Positions 47,050-55,976 of a DNA stretch of 64,000 nt are shown here, in pieces; position 1 is the stretch's first letter, and the number at the start of each line of letters is the position of its first letter. Made by a program: the position numbers and the translations under genes. Where the stretch lies: positions 5,704,001-5,768,000 of the forward strand of contig JAJNNQ010000011.1 of NCBI GenBank assembly GCA_027886175.1. Direction: 5' to 3'. The stretch is from Phylloscopus collybita. Taxonomy: Eukaryota > Chordata > Aves > Passeriformes > Phylloscopidae. The notes beneath the pieces are model-generated. The model did no database searches, was not told the origin of the DNA, and saw nothing but the letters and a program-made list of their open reading frames with translations.

Positions 47050-48420
47050 AGGACCCTGCAGACCTTGAACTGGGGGAGGCTGTGGCAGGAGGACACAGCA
47101 AACACGGAGCGAGTCTTTCTGGAGCAGCGGAGCCGAGCTGTGCCAAACTGCCTTGGGATGGGCCAGCAGAGCTCAGCAGGTGCCATTCCCACAGCCCAGG
47201 GCTCTGCTCCCTGGGGGCTGCTCACAGGACACACGGCCAGAGACATTTGGCCTTGTAAACCTCTGCAGAAATGGCCCCTCAGCTGTCAGCCTCAAAGCTC
47301 CAACAACATTCTCTGCACCTGCAGTCTCCTCAAATGGCCCTGGTTTACCATCACTCTTATAATGATGATGATGATCATTATTATTCAAACCCATTTTGCA
47401 AGCAGGAGGTAATTCTGGTTCTGTAAAAAACAGAGCAAAATAGCCCGGAACCCTTTAGCAATCCTATGGGATTTGGTCCTGATTTCAAATGCAACTGCTC
47501 CGTTTGGGATTGCACAGCAAAGCAAAGACGCAGGTCCATTGCTGAGATGATCCCTGTCACAGGCTGGGGTCAGGTGGGCACTGACACCAGACCCAAACAC
47601 AGCTGCAGGGTTTAGGAGAGAGCTTTGCTCTGCACATCCATCTCCTCACTGCTCTCCCTCTCTCTCTGTGAACAGCTGCAGTAGGACTCAAAGCCCAAAC
47701 CGAGCCCAGGCAGGATCTCTCCCTCAGCAGCCCTTGAGGTGCCCTTGGAAGGTGAAACTCAGCCCGGAAAAACTGCTGCACAGCGTTCCTGCCCCAGGCT
47801 GGGATGGAGGTGAATCGGGCCTCAGCCTCCCCCGGCTGATGCATCCCCAGTGTCAGACACGAAGGCCAAGGCAGCGTGTCCTGCTCTGACAGACACCGCT
47901 GCCCTCCTCGCCTTCCCCTGGGCACTCCCGCAGGAGCGAGTCTGTCCCAGCCGTGCCCTGCAGGCTGACCCTGCTCTGCCTTCAGAGGAGCAGCCTGGGC
48001 AGGAAAGCTCTGCTGGGCCCCCCGAGCTCCGGCCACAGCTCCCGGCAGAGGGGAAAGCCCTGGAGAGCTGCCGGACGTGCCGGCCGTGTTGGCACTGACC
48101 TCTCCTGCAGCGGCCCTGCCGAGTCCTTCAGGAACCGTCCCGAGAGCCCCGGAGACAGAAGAGCGGAGAAGAAAGAAGCGGCGCTTTAGACGGGCTCTGC
48201 ACGGGGCAGGGACTCGGCTCCCTCGGGCTGAACTGCGGCTGAATCTCTGCGAAAGCTGGGCTGAGGAGCGGCCCCGGCGCTGGGCCCGGCCCGGGCAGGA
48301 GGCCAAGGAACCGCTGCTGCCCGGAACCGCCGGGAGCTCGGGGGGAGAGGGACCTGAGGGCGCTGGGAGCTGCGGGATTGCGGGAAATGGCGGAGTGAGG
48401 GGAGAGGGAGGGGAGGGCGG
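47050..48420. other. No gene recognised
   Basis: A short ATGATG/ATTATT microsatellite lies at 47,360-47,390. The sequence becomes GC-rich toward the promoter block at 48.4 kb. There are long chance frames on both strands, but no domain. Confidence 0.4.
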
Positions 48421-48890
48421 GGCCGTCTGCACAGCCCGCCCCTTGCTCGCTGCCATTGGCTGGTTCCGCCGTCAGTCTATTGTCCCACGCGCTGAATGGA
48501 CAGAACAGAGCCGGGACAAGCCCGCGTCCCGCCCCTCTGGCGCAGCAGAGCCGCCATTGTTGGAGCGTCTGTGCGGGCCCGGGGCCGCCGCTCTGCGGAG
48601 CCTGTCAATCAACGCCGACGGGCTCTTAGCCACGCCCACAGAGGGGTGACAGTTGGACTGGGTTCACTGTGCCGTGTGCAGAGCCCGCCCCTGGATCGCT
48701 GCCATTGGCTGATGGTGCCGTCACTCCTGGCCTCGCTGCGCTCTGATTGGGCACAGAGGGCAGAAGCGCGGCCCTGGCTTTGCGGCGGCGCCATTGTTGG
48801 AGCGTCTGTGCGGGCCCGGGAGCGGCGGCAGCGGCCGGAGCCCGGGGAGGCGGCGGCGGAGCTCGAAGGCGGCCCCGGCGCAGCGCCCGG
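48420..48890 (+). promoter_or_regulatory. Orphan copy of the zinc-finger CpG promoter
   Basis: Two promoter modules in tandem match 10,740-11,271. Each has CCATTGG, CCGTCA and a second CCAAT-type element (decayed to GAATGG in the first, CTGATTGG in the second) and a GCCATTGTTGGAGCG box. The exon equivalent ends GGCGCAGCGCCC, so the GT donor used in genes A-C is lost. No zinc-finger exon follows; the class I gene does. It may be a relic, or it may have been co-opted upstream of the class I gene. Confidence 0.55.
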
Positions 48891-49434
48891 GCACGGGGCA
48901 GCCGCTTCTGTCCTACCCGCAGGAACCGGGACACAGCCAGCGCTGCTCCGGCCCCGGCTCCTGCCCCCCTCAGGGCACGGGGAACACGGCGCGGACACGG
49001 CACAACCCAAACCCTCCGTTCTCACGCACCGGGACCCCCCTGCACCCCCTTATCCAGCACCAACGCCATCCCGCACCCCCTTTCCCGGCCCTCCCCCTCT
49101 CAGAGACCCCAACCCCCGCTTTTCCTTGACTCCGGGACCCCCTGGACCCCCATTCCTGCCTTTCCCAGCCCCCACCCTCCACTTTCCTCAACACCGGGGA
49201 CCCGCGCACTCCCTTTCCTGGGCACAGGGACCCCCTGGACCCCCCATCCCGCCTCTCCCAGTGCCCTCACCCCCCTTCCTTGACTCCGGGACCCGCCCTA
49301 AAATTCCGTTCCTGGGTATGGGGACCCCCCTGCACCCCCTTATCCGGCACTGGGACCCCCTGCACCCCTTCCCGGCCATCCCGCCCTTCCCAGACCCCAG
49401 ACCCGCCCTTTTCCTTCACCTTTGCACCTCCAGA

Positions 49435-49620
49435 TCTCCCAAATTTCCGTGTCTCCCCCAGTTCTCCACTCCCAGCGCATTCTTAAGGGGGTCCCGGGTG
49501 GTTCTCAGAGGGCTCCAGGGGGTCGCAGCGGGGATCCAGAGGGATCCAGACGAATTCTCGGGAATTCCCCCGTCCCCTCCCCCCCCGCGCGCTCCCTCGG
49601 GCTCCTTCGCTTCCGCGTCC
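49435..49620 (+). repeat. Class I upstream segment, duplicated in intron 1
   Basis: Homologous to 50,457-50,690 (GGGGGTCGCAGCGGGGATCC, then GGAATTCCCC and the IRF-like site). This copy sits immediately 5' of the X-Y box. Its interferon-type site is CTCCTTCGCTTCCG (about 49,602). The intron copy has ACTTTCTCTTTCCC, much closer to an ISRE. Confidence 0.6.
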
Positions 49621-49642
49621 GAACCTGCGAGACCGGGATCTA

Positions 49643-49685
49643 CCCGGCGACCGATGACGTCACTGACAACTCGGGCTGCCATTGG
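49643..49685 (+). promoter_or_regulatory. MHC class I X1-X2-Y promoter box
   Basis: CCCGGCGACCGATG (X1), ACGTCACT (X2), then CCATTGG (Y, 49,679-49,685). The interval from CGTCA to CATTGG is 17 bases, the spacing needed for the RFX-CREB-NFY platform that NLRC5 or CIITA binds. It lies about 90 bases upstream of the start codon. GC boxes (GGGGCGGGGCC) lie between. Confidence 0.8.
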
Positions 49686-49776
49686 CCAGCACGAAATCCC
49701 GGCGCCAATGGCGACGCAGGAGGCGGTTTTGGGGGCGGGGCCAGGGCTGTGGGCGGGGCCGCAGCGGAGCAGCGCG

Positions 49777-52700
49777 ATGGCTCCAGCGCTGGGGCCGGGG
49801 CTGCTCTTGGGGCTCCTGGGGCTCCTGGGGGACCCCGGGGGCGCGGCCAAAGGTGAGTGGGACCCCCCGAAACCGGGACCCCCCTGAACTTCCATTTGCG
49901 GGCACGGGAACCCCACTGAACCCCCAGTTTGGTTCCTGTGATCCTCCTCCGTCCCCTTCTTCAGCACCTGGACCCCGCTGTACCCCCTGCTCTGGCACCG
50001 GGACCCCCCTGTACCTCCTTCCCCAGCATCGAGACCGCCTTGTACCCCCTGACCTGGCTCCGGGACCCACCTGATTCCCCATTGCGTGGCAGGAAACCCC
50101 TCTGAACCCCCTTTCCTGGGCACTGGGGCGCCCTTGAATCTCCAATTCCCGGCACCGGGACCCCCCTGCACCCCCTGATCTGGCACCGGGACCCCCTGAT
50201 CTCCCACTCCTGGACATCAGAATCCCTTTGAACCCCAAATCGCGGCACGGGGACCCCCCTGAACCCCCTTTCCTGGGCACTGGGACACCCTTGAATCTCC
50301 ATTTCCGGGCACCGGGACCCCCCTGCACCCCCTGATCCAGGACTGGGCCCCCCCCGCACCCCCGTCAGTGCCCTGGGACCCCCCTGCACCCCCTTTTCGG
50401 GCATCCCGCTTTTCCCAGAGCCCGGTCTCGCCCTTTTCCTTGACCTTTGGACCCCCCAGATCTCCCAGCTTTCCGTGTCCCCCCCGTTTTCCACTCCCGC
50501 CGCTTCCCCAAACGGGGTCCCAGAGGGTCCCGGGGGTTTCAGGGGGGTCGCAGCGGGGATCCAATGGGATCCAGAGGAACTCCCTGGAATTCCCCATTTC
50601 CCCCGTCCCCTCCCCCAGCGCGTTCCCTCGGTCACTTTCTCTTTCCCGCTGCCCCGGCTGCGCCTCCGGGACCCGCCCGCCTCTCCCAGCCCCAGACCCC
50701 CCTTGCCCGTGACCCAGGGACCCCCTGGACCCCCAGTCCTGCCTTTCCCAGCTCCCAGACCCCGCTTCCCTCAACACCGGGGACCCCCGGACCCCCCTTT
50801 GGTGGGCACAGGGACCCCCCGGATCCCCCATCCCGCCTCTCCCAGTCCCTTCCTTGACCCTTGGACCCTTCCCGGCTCTCCCGGTTCCGCTTCCTGACCC
50901 TTGGACACCCCCAGACCCCCCAATCTCTGCGTCCCCCAAGTTCTTCACCCTCTGCATGGGGGCCCCAGGGGGTCCGGGAGGGTCCCTGGGGGTCGTGGAG
51001 GATCCCAGGGGGGATTCTGGGCTCTGGGACCCCCCTGAATTTCCATCCTTGGGCACTGGGACCCCCCTACAGCCCCTTAAGCTGCATCAATCCCCCCCCC
51101 GCATCCCCTTTCCCATCCATCCTGCCTTTCCCAATCCCTTTTCCTTGACCCTAAGACTCCCTAAACTCCCATTCCTGCTTTTCTCAGCTCTCAGCCCCTC
51201 CTTTCCTCTGCATCAAGGACCCCCAAATCCCCCATTCGAGCCATGCCAGATCTCCCCACCTTGTGACCCCTTTTTCCTTGGCACTGGGGATCCCCTGGAA
51301 CCCCCATCCCACCTCTCCCACTCCCTGCACCCCCGTCCCCCTTTCATAACCCTGGAACCCCCTGAGCCCCCATTCCTGGACACCGGGACCCCCCTGCAGG
51401 CCCTTTCCTGTCCATCCCACCTCTCCCACCCCTGCAAACCCTTTCCTTGGCCCTGGGATCCCCAAACCCCTTCCCAGCTCTCCCAGTTTCCCCTTTCATA
51501 TATCCAGGACCCCCTCAACCCCCCCAAATCTCCGTGTCCCCCCAGTTCTCCACTCCCTGCATTACCTGGATGTGGCTGTGTCAGAGCCCAGCCCGGGGAT
51601 CCCCCAGTTCATGGTCATTGGGTTCGTGGATGGGATCCCCTTCACACGCTACGACAGCGAGCGGGGCCGGGCGGAGCCGCTGACGCAGTGGATGAAGGAT
51701 GGAGCTGAGCCGGGATATTGGGATGGGCAGACCCAGATCTATAAGAGGAGCCAGCACGTGTTTGCTGTGAACCTGGAGACAGCACGGGACCAGTACAACC
51801 AGAGCAGGGGTGAGTGGGGGGATCTGTGGGGCTGGGATGGGATCCATGGGGCGGGAGTGGGATCTGTGGGGCAAGTTTGGGATCCATGGGGTTGGGATGT
51901 GGGTTCCGGGGGTCCAAGGGGCTGGGATGAGGCTCTGTGGGTCTCTGTAGTCACTCTTTGTCATGTTTGAGTTTTTCTTAAGTTCTTTCCCAGGGATCTA
52001 AAATGGTAAACAAGGTCACACTCTGTAAACTTTCTTGTTTTTCACATTTCTCTCCTAAGGAGGGACTTTGCTTGTTGACCCTTGGTGTGGCCAATGGGTC
52101 AAAAGATCCCACCTCTTAGGTGGGCACATTGTAAAAAGGTATAAAAATAAGTTCTAAGAGTAAACCACCCCCTTTTTCAGAGCATCAGCCTTCAGAATCA
52201 CGAGTCCGTGTCTCATTCATTGTGTCCCACAGCGACAGGTCTCCATCACACTCTGGGACTCCATGGGGCTGGAATGGGGCTTTGTGGGGCTGGGACACAA
52301 TTCCATGGGGCTCTGTGGGTACAATCCCCCCAGGTCTCCACACATTTTTGCGAGTTTCTGGCTGTGAGCTCCTGTCTGACGGGACCGTCCATGGATCCCA
52401 ACGGTACGGCTACGATGGGTGGGATTTCATCTCCTTTGATCTGGGATCCGGGAGATTCGTGGCGGCCGACGGCGCTGCTGAGATCACCAGGAGGTGCTGG
52501 GAACATGACGGGACCACGGCTGAGTATTTGACAAATTACCTGAAGCACGAGTGCCCAGAATTGCTCAAGAAATACGTTGGATACGGGCAGAAGGAGCTGG
52601 AGCGCAAAGGTGGGTGGGAATTGGGGATTTGGGAATGGAGGATTGGAGAACATGGTAATTCCTGTGGGAATTCCATGGGTAGATGTCACCCCCATCCCAT

Positions 52701-54095
52701 TCCCATGGAATTCCATGGTCAGATCTCACCCCCATCCCATTCCCATGGAATTCCATGGGTGCATCTCACCGCTATCCCATTCCAGAGCCCCCTGATGTCC
52801 ATGTGTCCGGAAGAGAGGAACACGGGACGCTGATCTTGTCCTGCCACGCGTACGGATTCTACCCCAGAACCATCGCAGTCAACTGGATGAAGGGGGATGA
52901 CATCTGGGATCAGGAGACGGAGTGGGGCGGGGTCGTTCCCAACAGCGACGGCACCTTCCACACCTGGGCCAGGATCGAGGCGCTGCCGGAGGAGCGGGAG
53001 CAGTACCAGTGCAGGGTGGAGCATCCCGGAATGCTGGAGCCCGGGATCTTTGCTTGGGGTGAGGCTGGGAATGTGGGAATGTGGGAATTGGGAATTCCCA
53101 AATGGGGATTCCCCTTCCCCTCCTCACTATCCCGCGTTTCCCAGAGCCGACACCTGGCAGGAATCTCACCGTGGTGGTCGCTGTGTCCATCATCGCTGCC
53201 ATCCTCATCCTCATTGCCCTCATTGGATTCACTGTCTGGAAGCTCCAATCCGGTACCACACGGGATGGGGGTCGGGAAGGGGCACGGATCCACCCGGCAC
53301 CGTTCCAGGAATCCTGTGCCACTGACACTGATCCCACTGTTTTTCCACAGGGAGGAAGGACAGGGATGGATACAACATGGCAGCCAGTGAGTTCCAGTGG
53401 CGGATCCAGCTCTGGATCCCCTCTGTGCGGATCCCAGGATGGATCCTGGGGTTAATCCCAGTGTGTGATCCATGCTGGAATCTCATGGGTCTTCTCTTTC
53501 TGCAGGAGGAGAAGTGGGAACCAACGGCTCAACTGTAGATATGGAGCGGGATCAAGGTGGGAATCCAGAAGGAATTTGGAGCAGGATGGATGGACTGGGA
53601 TCAGGGAGGAATTCTGGATCAGGGCAGGGCTCCAGAGCAGGATCAGATGGAATTGTAGAGTGAGATCAGGGCTGGATTCAGAGCAGGATCAGGTTGGATG
53701 AATGGAGCAGGATTGGTGCAAGATGGATGAGAGGGATCAAGGCTGGATTCCAGACAAGGATCAGGTGGGATGGAATGGAGCAGGACTGGTGCAGGAGGGG
53801 TGGGGCAGGATCAGGCAGGATCAGGTGGGATTCTGGATCAAGGCAGGATTCCAGTACAGGATTAGTTGGGATGGATGGAGCAGGATCATGTTGGGATTCC
53901 AAAGAGGGATTGGGGCAGGATGGATGGGGTGGGATCAGGTGGGATGGATGGAGCGGGATTGCAGCAGGATTGGGGTGGGATCAGGTGCAGCTCCCGCTCT
54001 CCATGGGCTCCACAGCCATGTCTATTCTGTGGGATGGAGTCAGGGACAGGGTGACACCATAACCCTCTCTCATCCCGGCAGGAAGCATCGCCTGA
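49777..54095 (+). CDS. MHC class I heavy chain, eight exons, about 365 aa
   Basis: The product is a cell-surface ligand-presenting glycoprotein, expected to pair with beta-2-microglobulin. Exons: leader 49,777-49,852; alpha-1 51,546-51,809; alpha-2 52,334-52,609; alpha-3 52,786-53,058; membrane 53,145-53,252; tail 53,351-53,386 and 53,506-53,556; end 54,082-54,095 (SIA, TGA). All junctions are GT-AG and in phase. Alpha-1 starts VLHSLHYL, keeps YWDGQTQI and the YNQS glycosylation site. Alpha-2 has Cys in SGCE and HECPE. Alpha-3 has the Ig Cys pair (LSCHAYGFYP, YQCRVEH). The membrane exon has NLT and a hydrophobic helix. The tail contains the Tyr motif DGYNMAA. Two groove residues that hold the peptide C-terminus in chicken class I are changed (Arg83 to Gln, Lys143 to Cys), so it may be non-classical. 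Intron 1 is long (1.7 kb) and repetitive; intron 2 holds a solo LTR. Confidence 0.9.
49853..51545. repeat. C-rich minisatellite in class I intron 1
   Basis: Degenerate tandem units of the type CACCGGGACCCCCCTGCACC fill most of the intron. Long antisense and sense frames across it are repeat artefacts. The promoter-like copy at 50,457-50,690 is embedded in it. Confidence 0.8.
50457..50690 (+). promoter_or_regulatory. Promoter-derived segment with ISRE in class I intron 1
   Basis: This is a copy of 49,435-49,620. It contains ACTTTCTCTTTCCC (50,634-50,647), which matches the interferon-stimulated response element consensus AGTTTCNNTTTCCC at all but one defined position. No X or Y box follows. 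A third, weaker copy may begin at about 50,925. Confidence 0.5.
51946..52237 (+). mobile_element. Solo LTR (family 1) in class I intron 2
   Basis: It is 292 bp, starting TGTAGTCACT and ending CAGCGACA. It has a TATA (GGTATAAAAATAAG, near 52,139) and the CCCACCTCTTAGGTGGGCAC block. Perfect 6-bp direct repeats GGTCTC flank it (51,940-51,945 and 52,238-52,243). The polyadenylation signal has decayed to AGTAAA. It is in the same orientation as the gene. Confidence 0.9.
52667..52780. repeat. 40-bp tandem repeat, about 3 copies, class I intron 3
   Basis: Units containing CCCATCCCATTCCCATGG and GGAATTCCATGG repeat with a period of about 40 bases and end just before the alpha-3 acceptor. Confidence 0.75.
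53560..54070. repeat. GGATCAGGTGGGAT-type minisatellite, class I last intron
   Basis: Degenerate units of about 30 bases (GGATGGATGGAGCAGGATT type) fill the last intron. Long open frames here are artefacts. Confidence 0.75.
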
Positions 54096-54283
54096 GTGAT
54101 CCATGGAGCTGGATCCAGCCCCTTTCCTCTTCCTGGGAAAGCCGAGAGCAACCGGCAGAGCTCATCCTGCTGCTCCCACCCACCCCTCAGCTTTTGCTAA
54201 CGGATCAATTTCCTGTTTCCCAATGTATTGGAAAAGATACTCCCAGTACTTTAGTTCTGGTGTTAAATTATCCTGCTTTGGGC

Positions 54284-54289
54284 AATAAA
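54284..54289 (+). terminator. Polyadenylation signal of the class I gene
   Basis: AATAAA lies 189 bases after the stop codon and about 40 bases before an LTR, consistent with a short 3' UTR. Confidence 0.75.
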
Positions 54290-54325
54290 TCCTGCTTGGG
54301 GCGACTTAGGGTTTAGAGTTATAAA

Positions 54326-54728
54326 TGTAAAAGTGTTTATGGTTTACGCTCACCAGAAGGCCCCATAGGAAAGGAAGGGCTGTGGGCCGGACGGTTGGAA
54401 GTCAGTTGAGGGGTGAGAAGCACTTGGAAGTGAGGAGAGATTCAGCTGAGTGATGGTTGAAGTGAGGTTGTGATTGGCTGGAGGGAGGCCTGGACAGCAG
54501 ATCAGATGTGATCAGAACGGTGATTGCACAGCAGGACGTGTGGGCAGCAGCACTGCAGCTGGGCCAGCCAGTGGGTCCCTTCTTCCTGTTTAGTTCTGTT
54601 AGGTCTTGGTTTGGTTTCAGTTATATCAGGTAGAGATTAGAGGTATAAAAAGGGTGCAATTTCTACAATAAATTGATCTCCTTCGGATGCCTAAGGGGGT
54701 CCGTGTCGCTTTGTTCCCCATTGCTACA
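54326..54728 (+). mobile_element. 5' LTR of a betaretrovirus-like ERV
   Basis: It starts TGTAAAAGTG and ends TTGCTACA, with a TATA (GGTATAAAAAGGG, near 54,652) and AATAAATTG (near 54,669). Two bases after it, TAGCGCCTAAACAGGGAC (54,731-54,748) matches the lysine-tRNA primer-binding site at most positions. This makes it a 5' LTR rather than a solo LTR. Confidence 0.8.
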
Positions 54729-55075
54729 AATAGCGCCTAAACAGGGACCTTTAAGGTGACACAGGGTGTGCAGACTGCTCTGGTGGCAACTCCCACTGGA
54801 TCAAGGAACCGGCTGGGAAGTCCAGCAATAGGATCTGGGAAGAGTTCAGGAGAGGAACTCAAGAAATTGAAAGTGCACACACCTCACCTGGAGGGTGAGT
54901 AGACCAGTGAGAGCAAGTATGGGAGGAGGAATATCCCTGGAGCAAAGCAGGAGCCTGGGTCAGGTATGGCAGCTCGTACATCAGCAGTCTGTTAGTATGG
55001 CTGATGTGAAGTTAAACATCCTGGGTGTCTGACCATGTCAAACCTGGGTGCACTGGGTGTCTGACCATGTCAAAA
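54729..55075 (+). mobile_element. ERV leader and truncated gag start
   Basis: The primer-binding site is followed by a leader and an ATG (near 54,920) that opens MGGGISLEQSRSLGQVW. The Gly at position 2 is typical of a myristoylated matrix protein. The frame ends within about 40 codons and the rest of the provirus is absent. A 22-base stretch (CTGGGTGTCTGACCATGTCA) is duplicated at 55,021 and 55,053. 55,075-55,250 is unclassified. Confidence 0.55.
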
Positions 55076-55254
55076 ATTTTCCCCTTTGTGGGCCCCTACA
55101 ATTCGAAGCCTGGCAAGCGGTTGGGCAGAGACTTTTTAATCTTGCTGGGGATGGTCATGCTGGAGCTTGCGGCCACCTCTCTACATGGAGGACAGTTATG
55201 GTGGCAATTAATGGAAATGGTGTGAACACCGGACACTGCGATGCTTTGGGAGCC

Positions 55255-55513
55255 GGACACCATAACAGTGTTCTTCAGCCCAGCCAGCTCCCGGCACCGG
55301 CGCCAGGAGTGGGCTGCCCCCAGAAAGCCAGGCAATCCGGGTGCAGCTGCAGGGCACAGCTGCTCTATAGCACAGGTGGCACGCGTCCAGGGCAGGGACA
55401 AGGGACAGGGAGAGGCCTTCTGTGTGTGATTTCCCAAGGTGTTTATTGCCCCGAGGGTCAGGGACAGAAAAAGGCACAGAACCTGGGCTTGCAGGGGCTT
55501 ATAAGTGGGGGAG
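55255..55513 (-). mobile_element. LTR (family 2), copy 3, truncated
   Basis: This is the reverse complement of about 40,075-40,310, including CCACTTATAAGCCCC and the TTTATTGCC that is AATAAA on the minus strand. It is cut at 55,513, where the LTR of the next ERV begins. The missing part does not reappear after that ERV. Confidence 0.65.
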
Positions 55514-55844
55514 TGTAGCCATGGTTTGTGCTGTGATGTTTTGGTTTCTCTGAAACTTTTTCCCAGACACTGTTCTGTGAACAAGAGACATGTTTTCCTA
55601 ACTGTATCCCATGTTTACATTCCTTTCCCTAGGAGGGTCTTCTTCTTCATGTCCCTCTGACTTGACCAATGTAGTTGAAGAAGTTTGTCTTTCTTCCACC
55701 CCTTTGTGTGGTTCTTTGTAAAATAGTCTAAAGGGAAGAAATTCCCAGGTAAAAAAGATTTGGAGTCATTTCAGCCTTCTGAAAAGTTCGGAGTCCATGT
55801 CATTGTAACCTTGAACAGCGTCATGTGGTGGACGCCGACGTGAT
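55514..55844 (+). mobile_element. 5' LTR and tryptophan-type primer site of a family-1 ERV
   Basis: The LTR (55,514-55,823) starts TGTAGCC and ends CAGCGTCA. It is a diverged relative of the solo LTRs at 39,511 and 51,946. After two bases comes TGGTGGACGCCGACGTGAT (55,826-55,844), close to the tryptophan-tRNA primer site used by avian alpharetroviruses (one insertion, one change). It supplies the internal-element identity for the solo LTRs. Confidence 0.75.
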
Positions 55845-55976
55845 TGCAGCCACGGGAACAAGGTAAAACCGTACCCTCCTCTATTTAAAGAAAAAAAGAA
55901 GGGTTTTTCAGTAAAAACCGGCCCGCGAGCTCTTGCTCGTTTTTCTCTCCATTAAGGAGACGAAATTTTGGCAAAA

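Noticed and set aside
49416..51708. Several frames of 200-460 codons on both strands around class I intron 1
   Set aside because: They follow C-rich tandem repeats, ignore the in-phase class I splice sites and show no domain.
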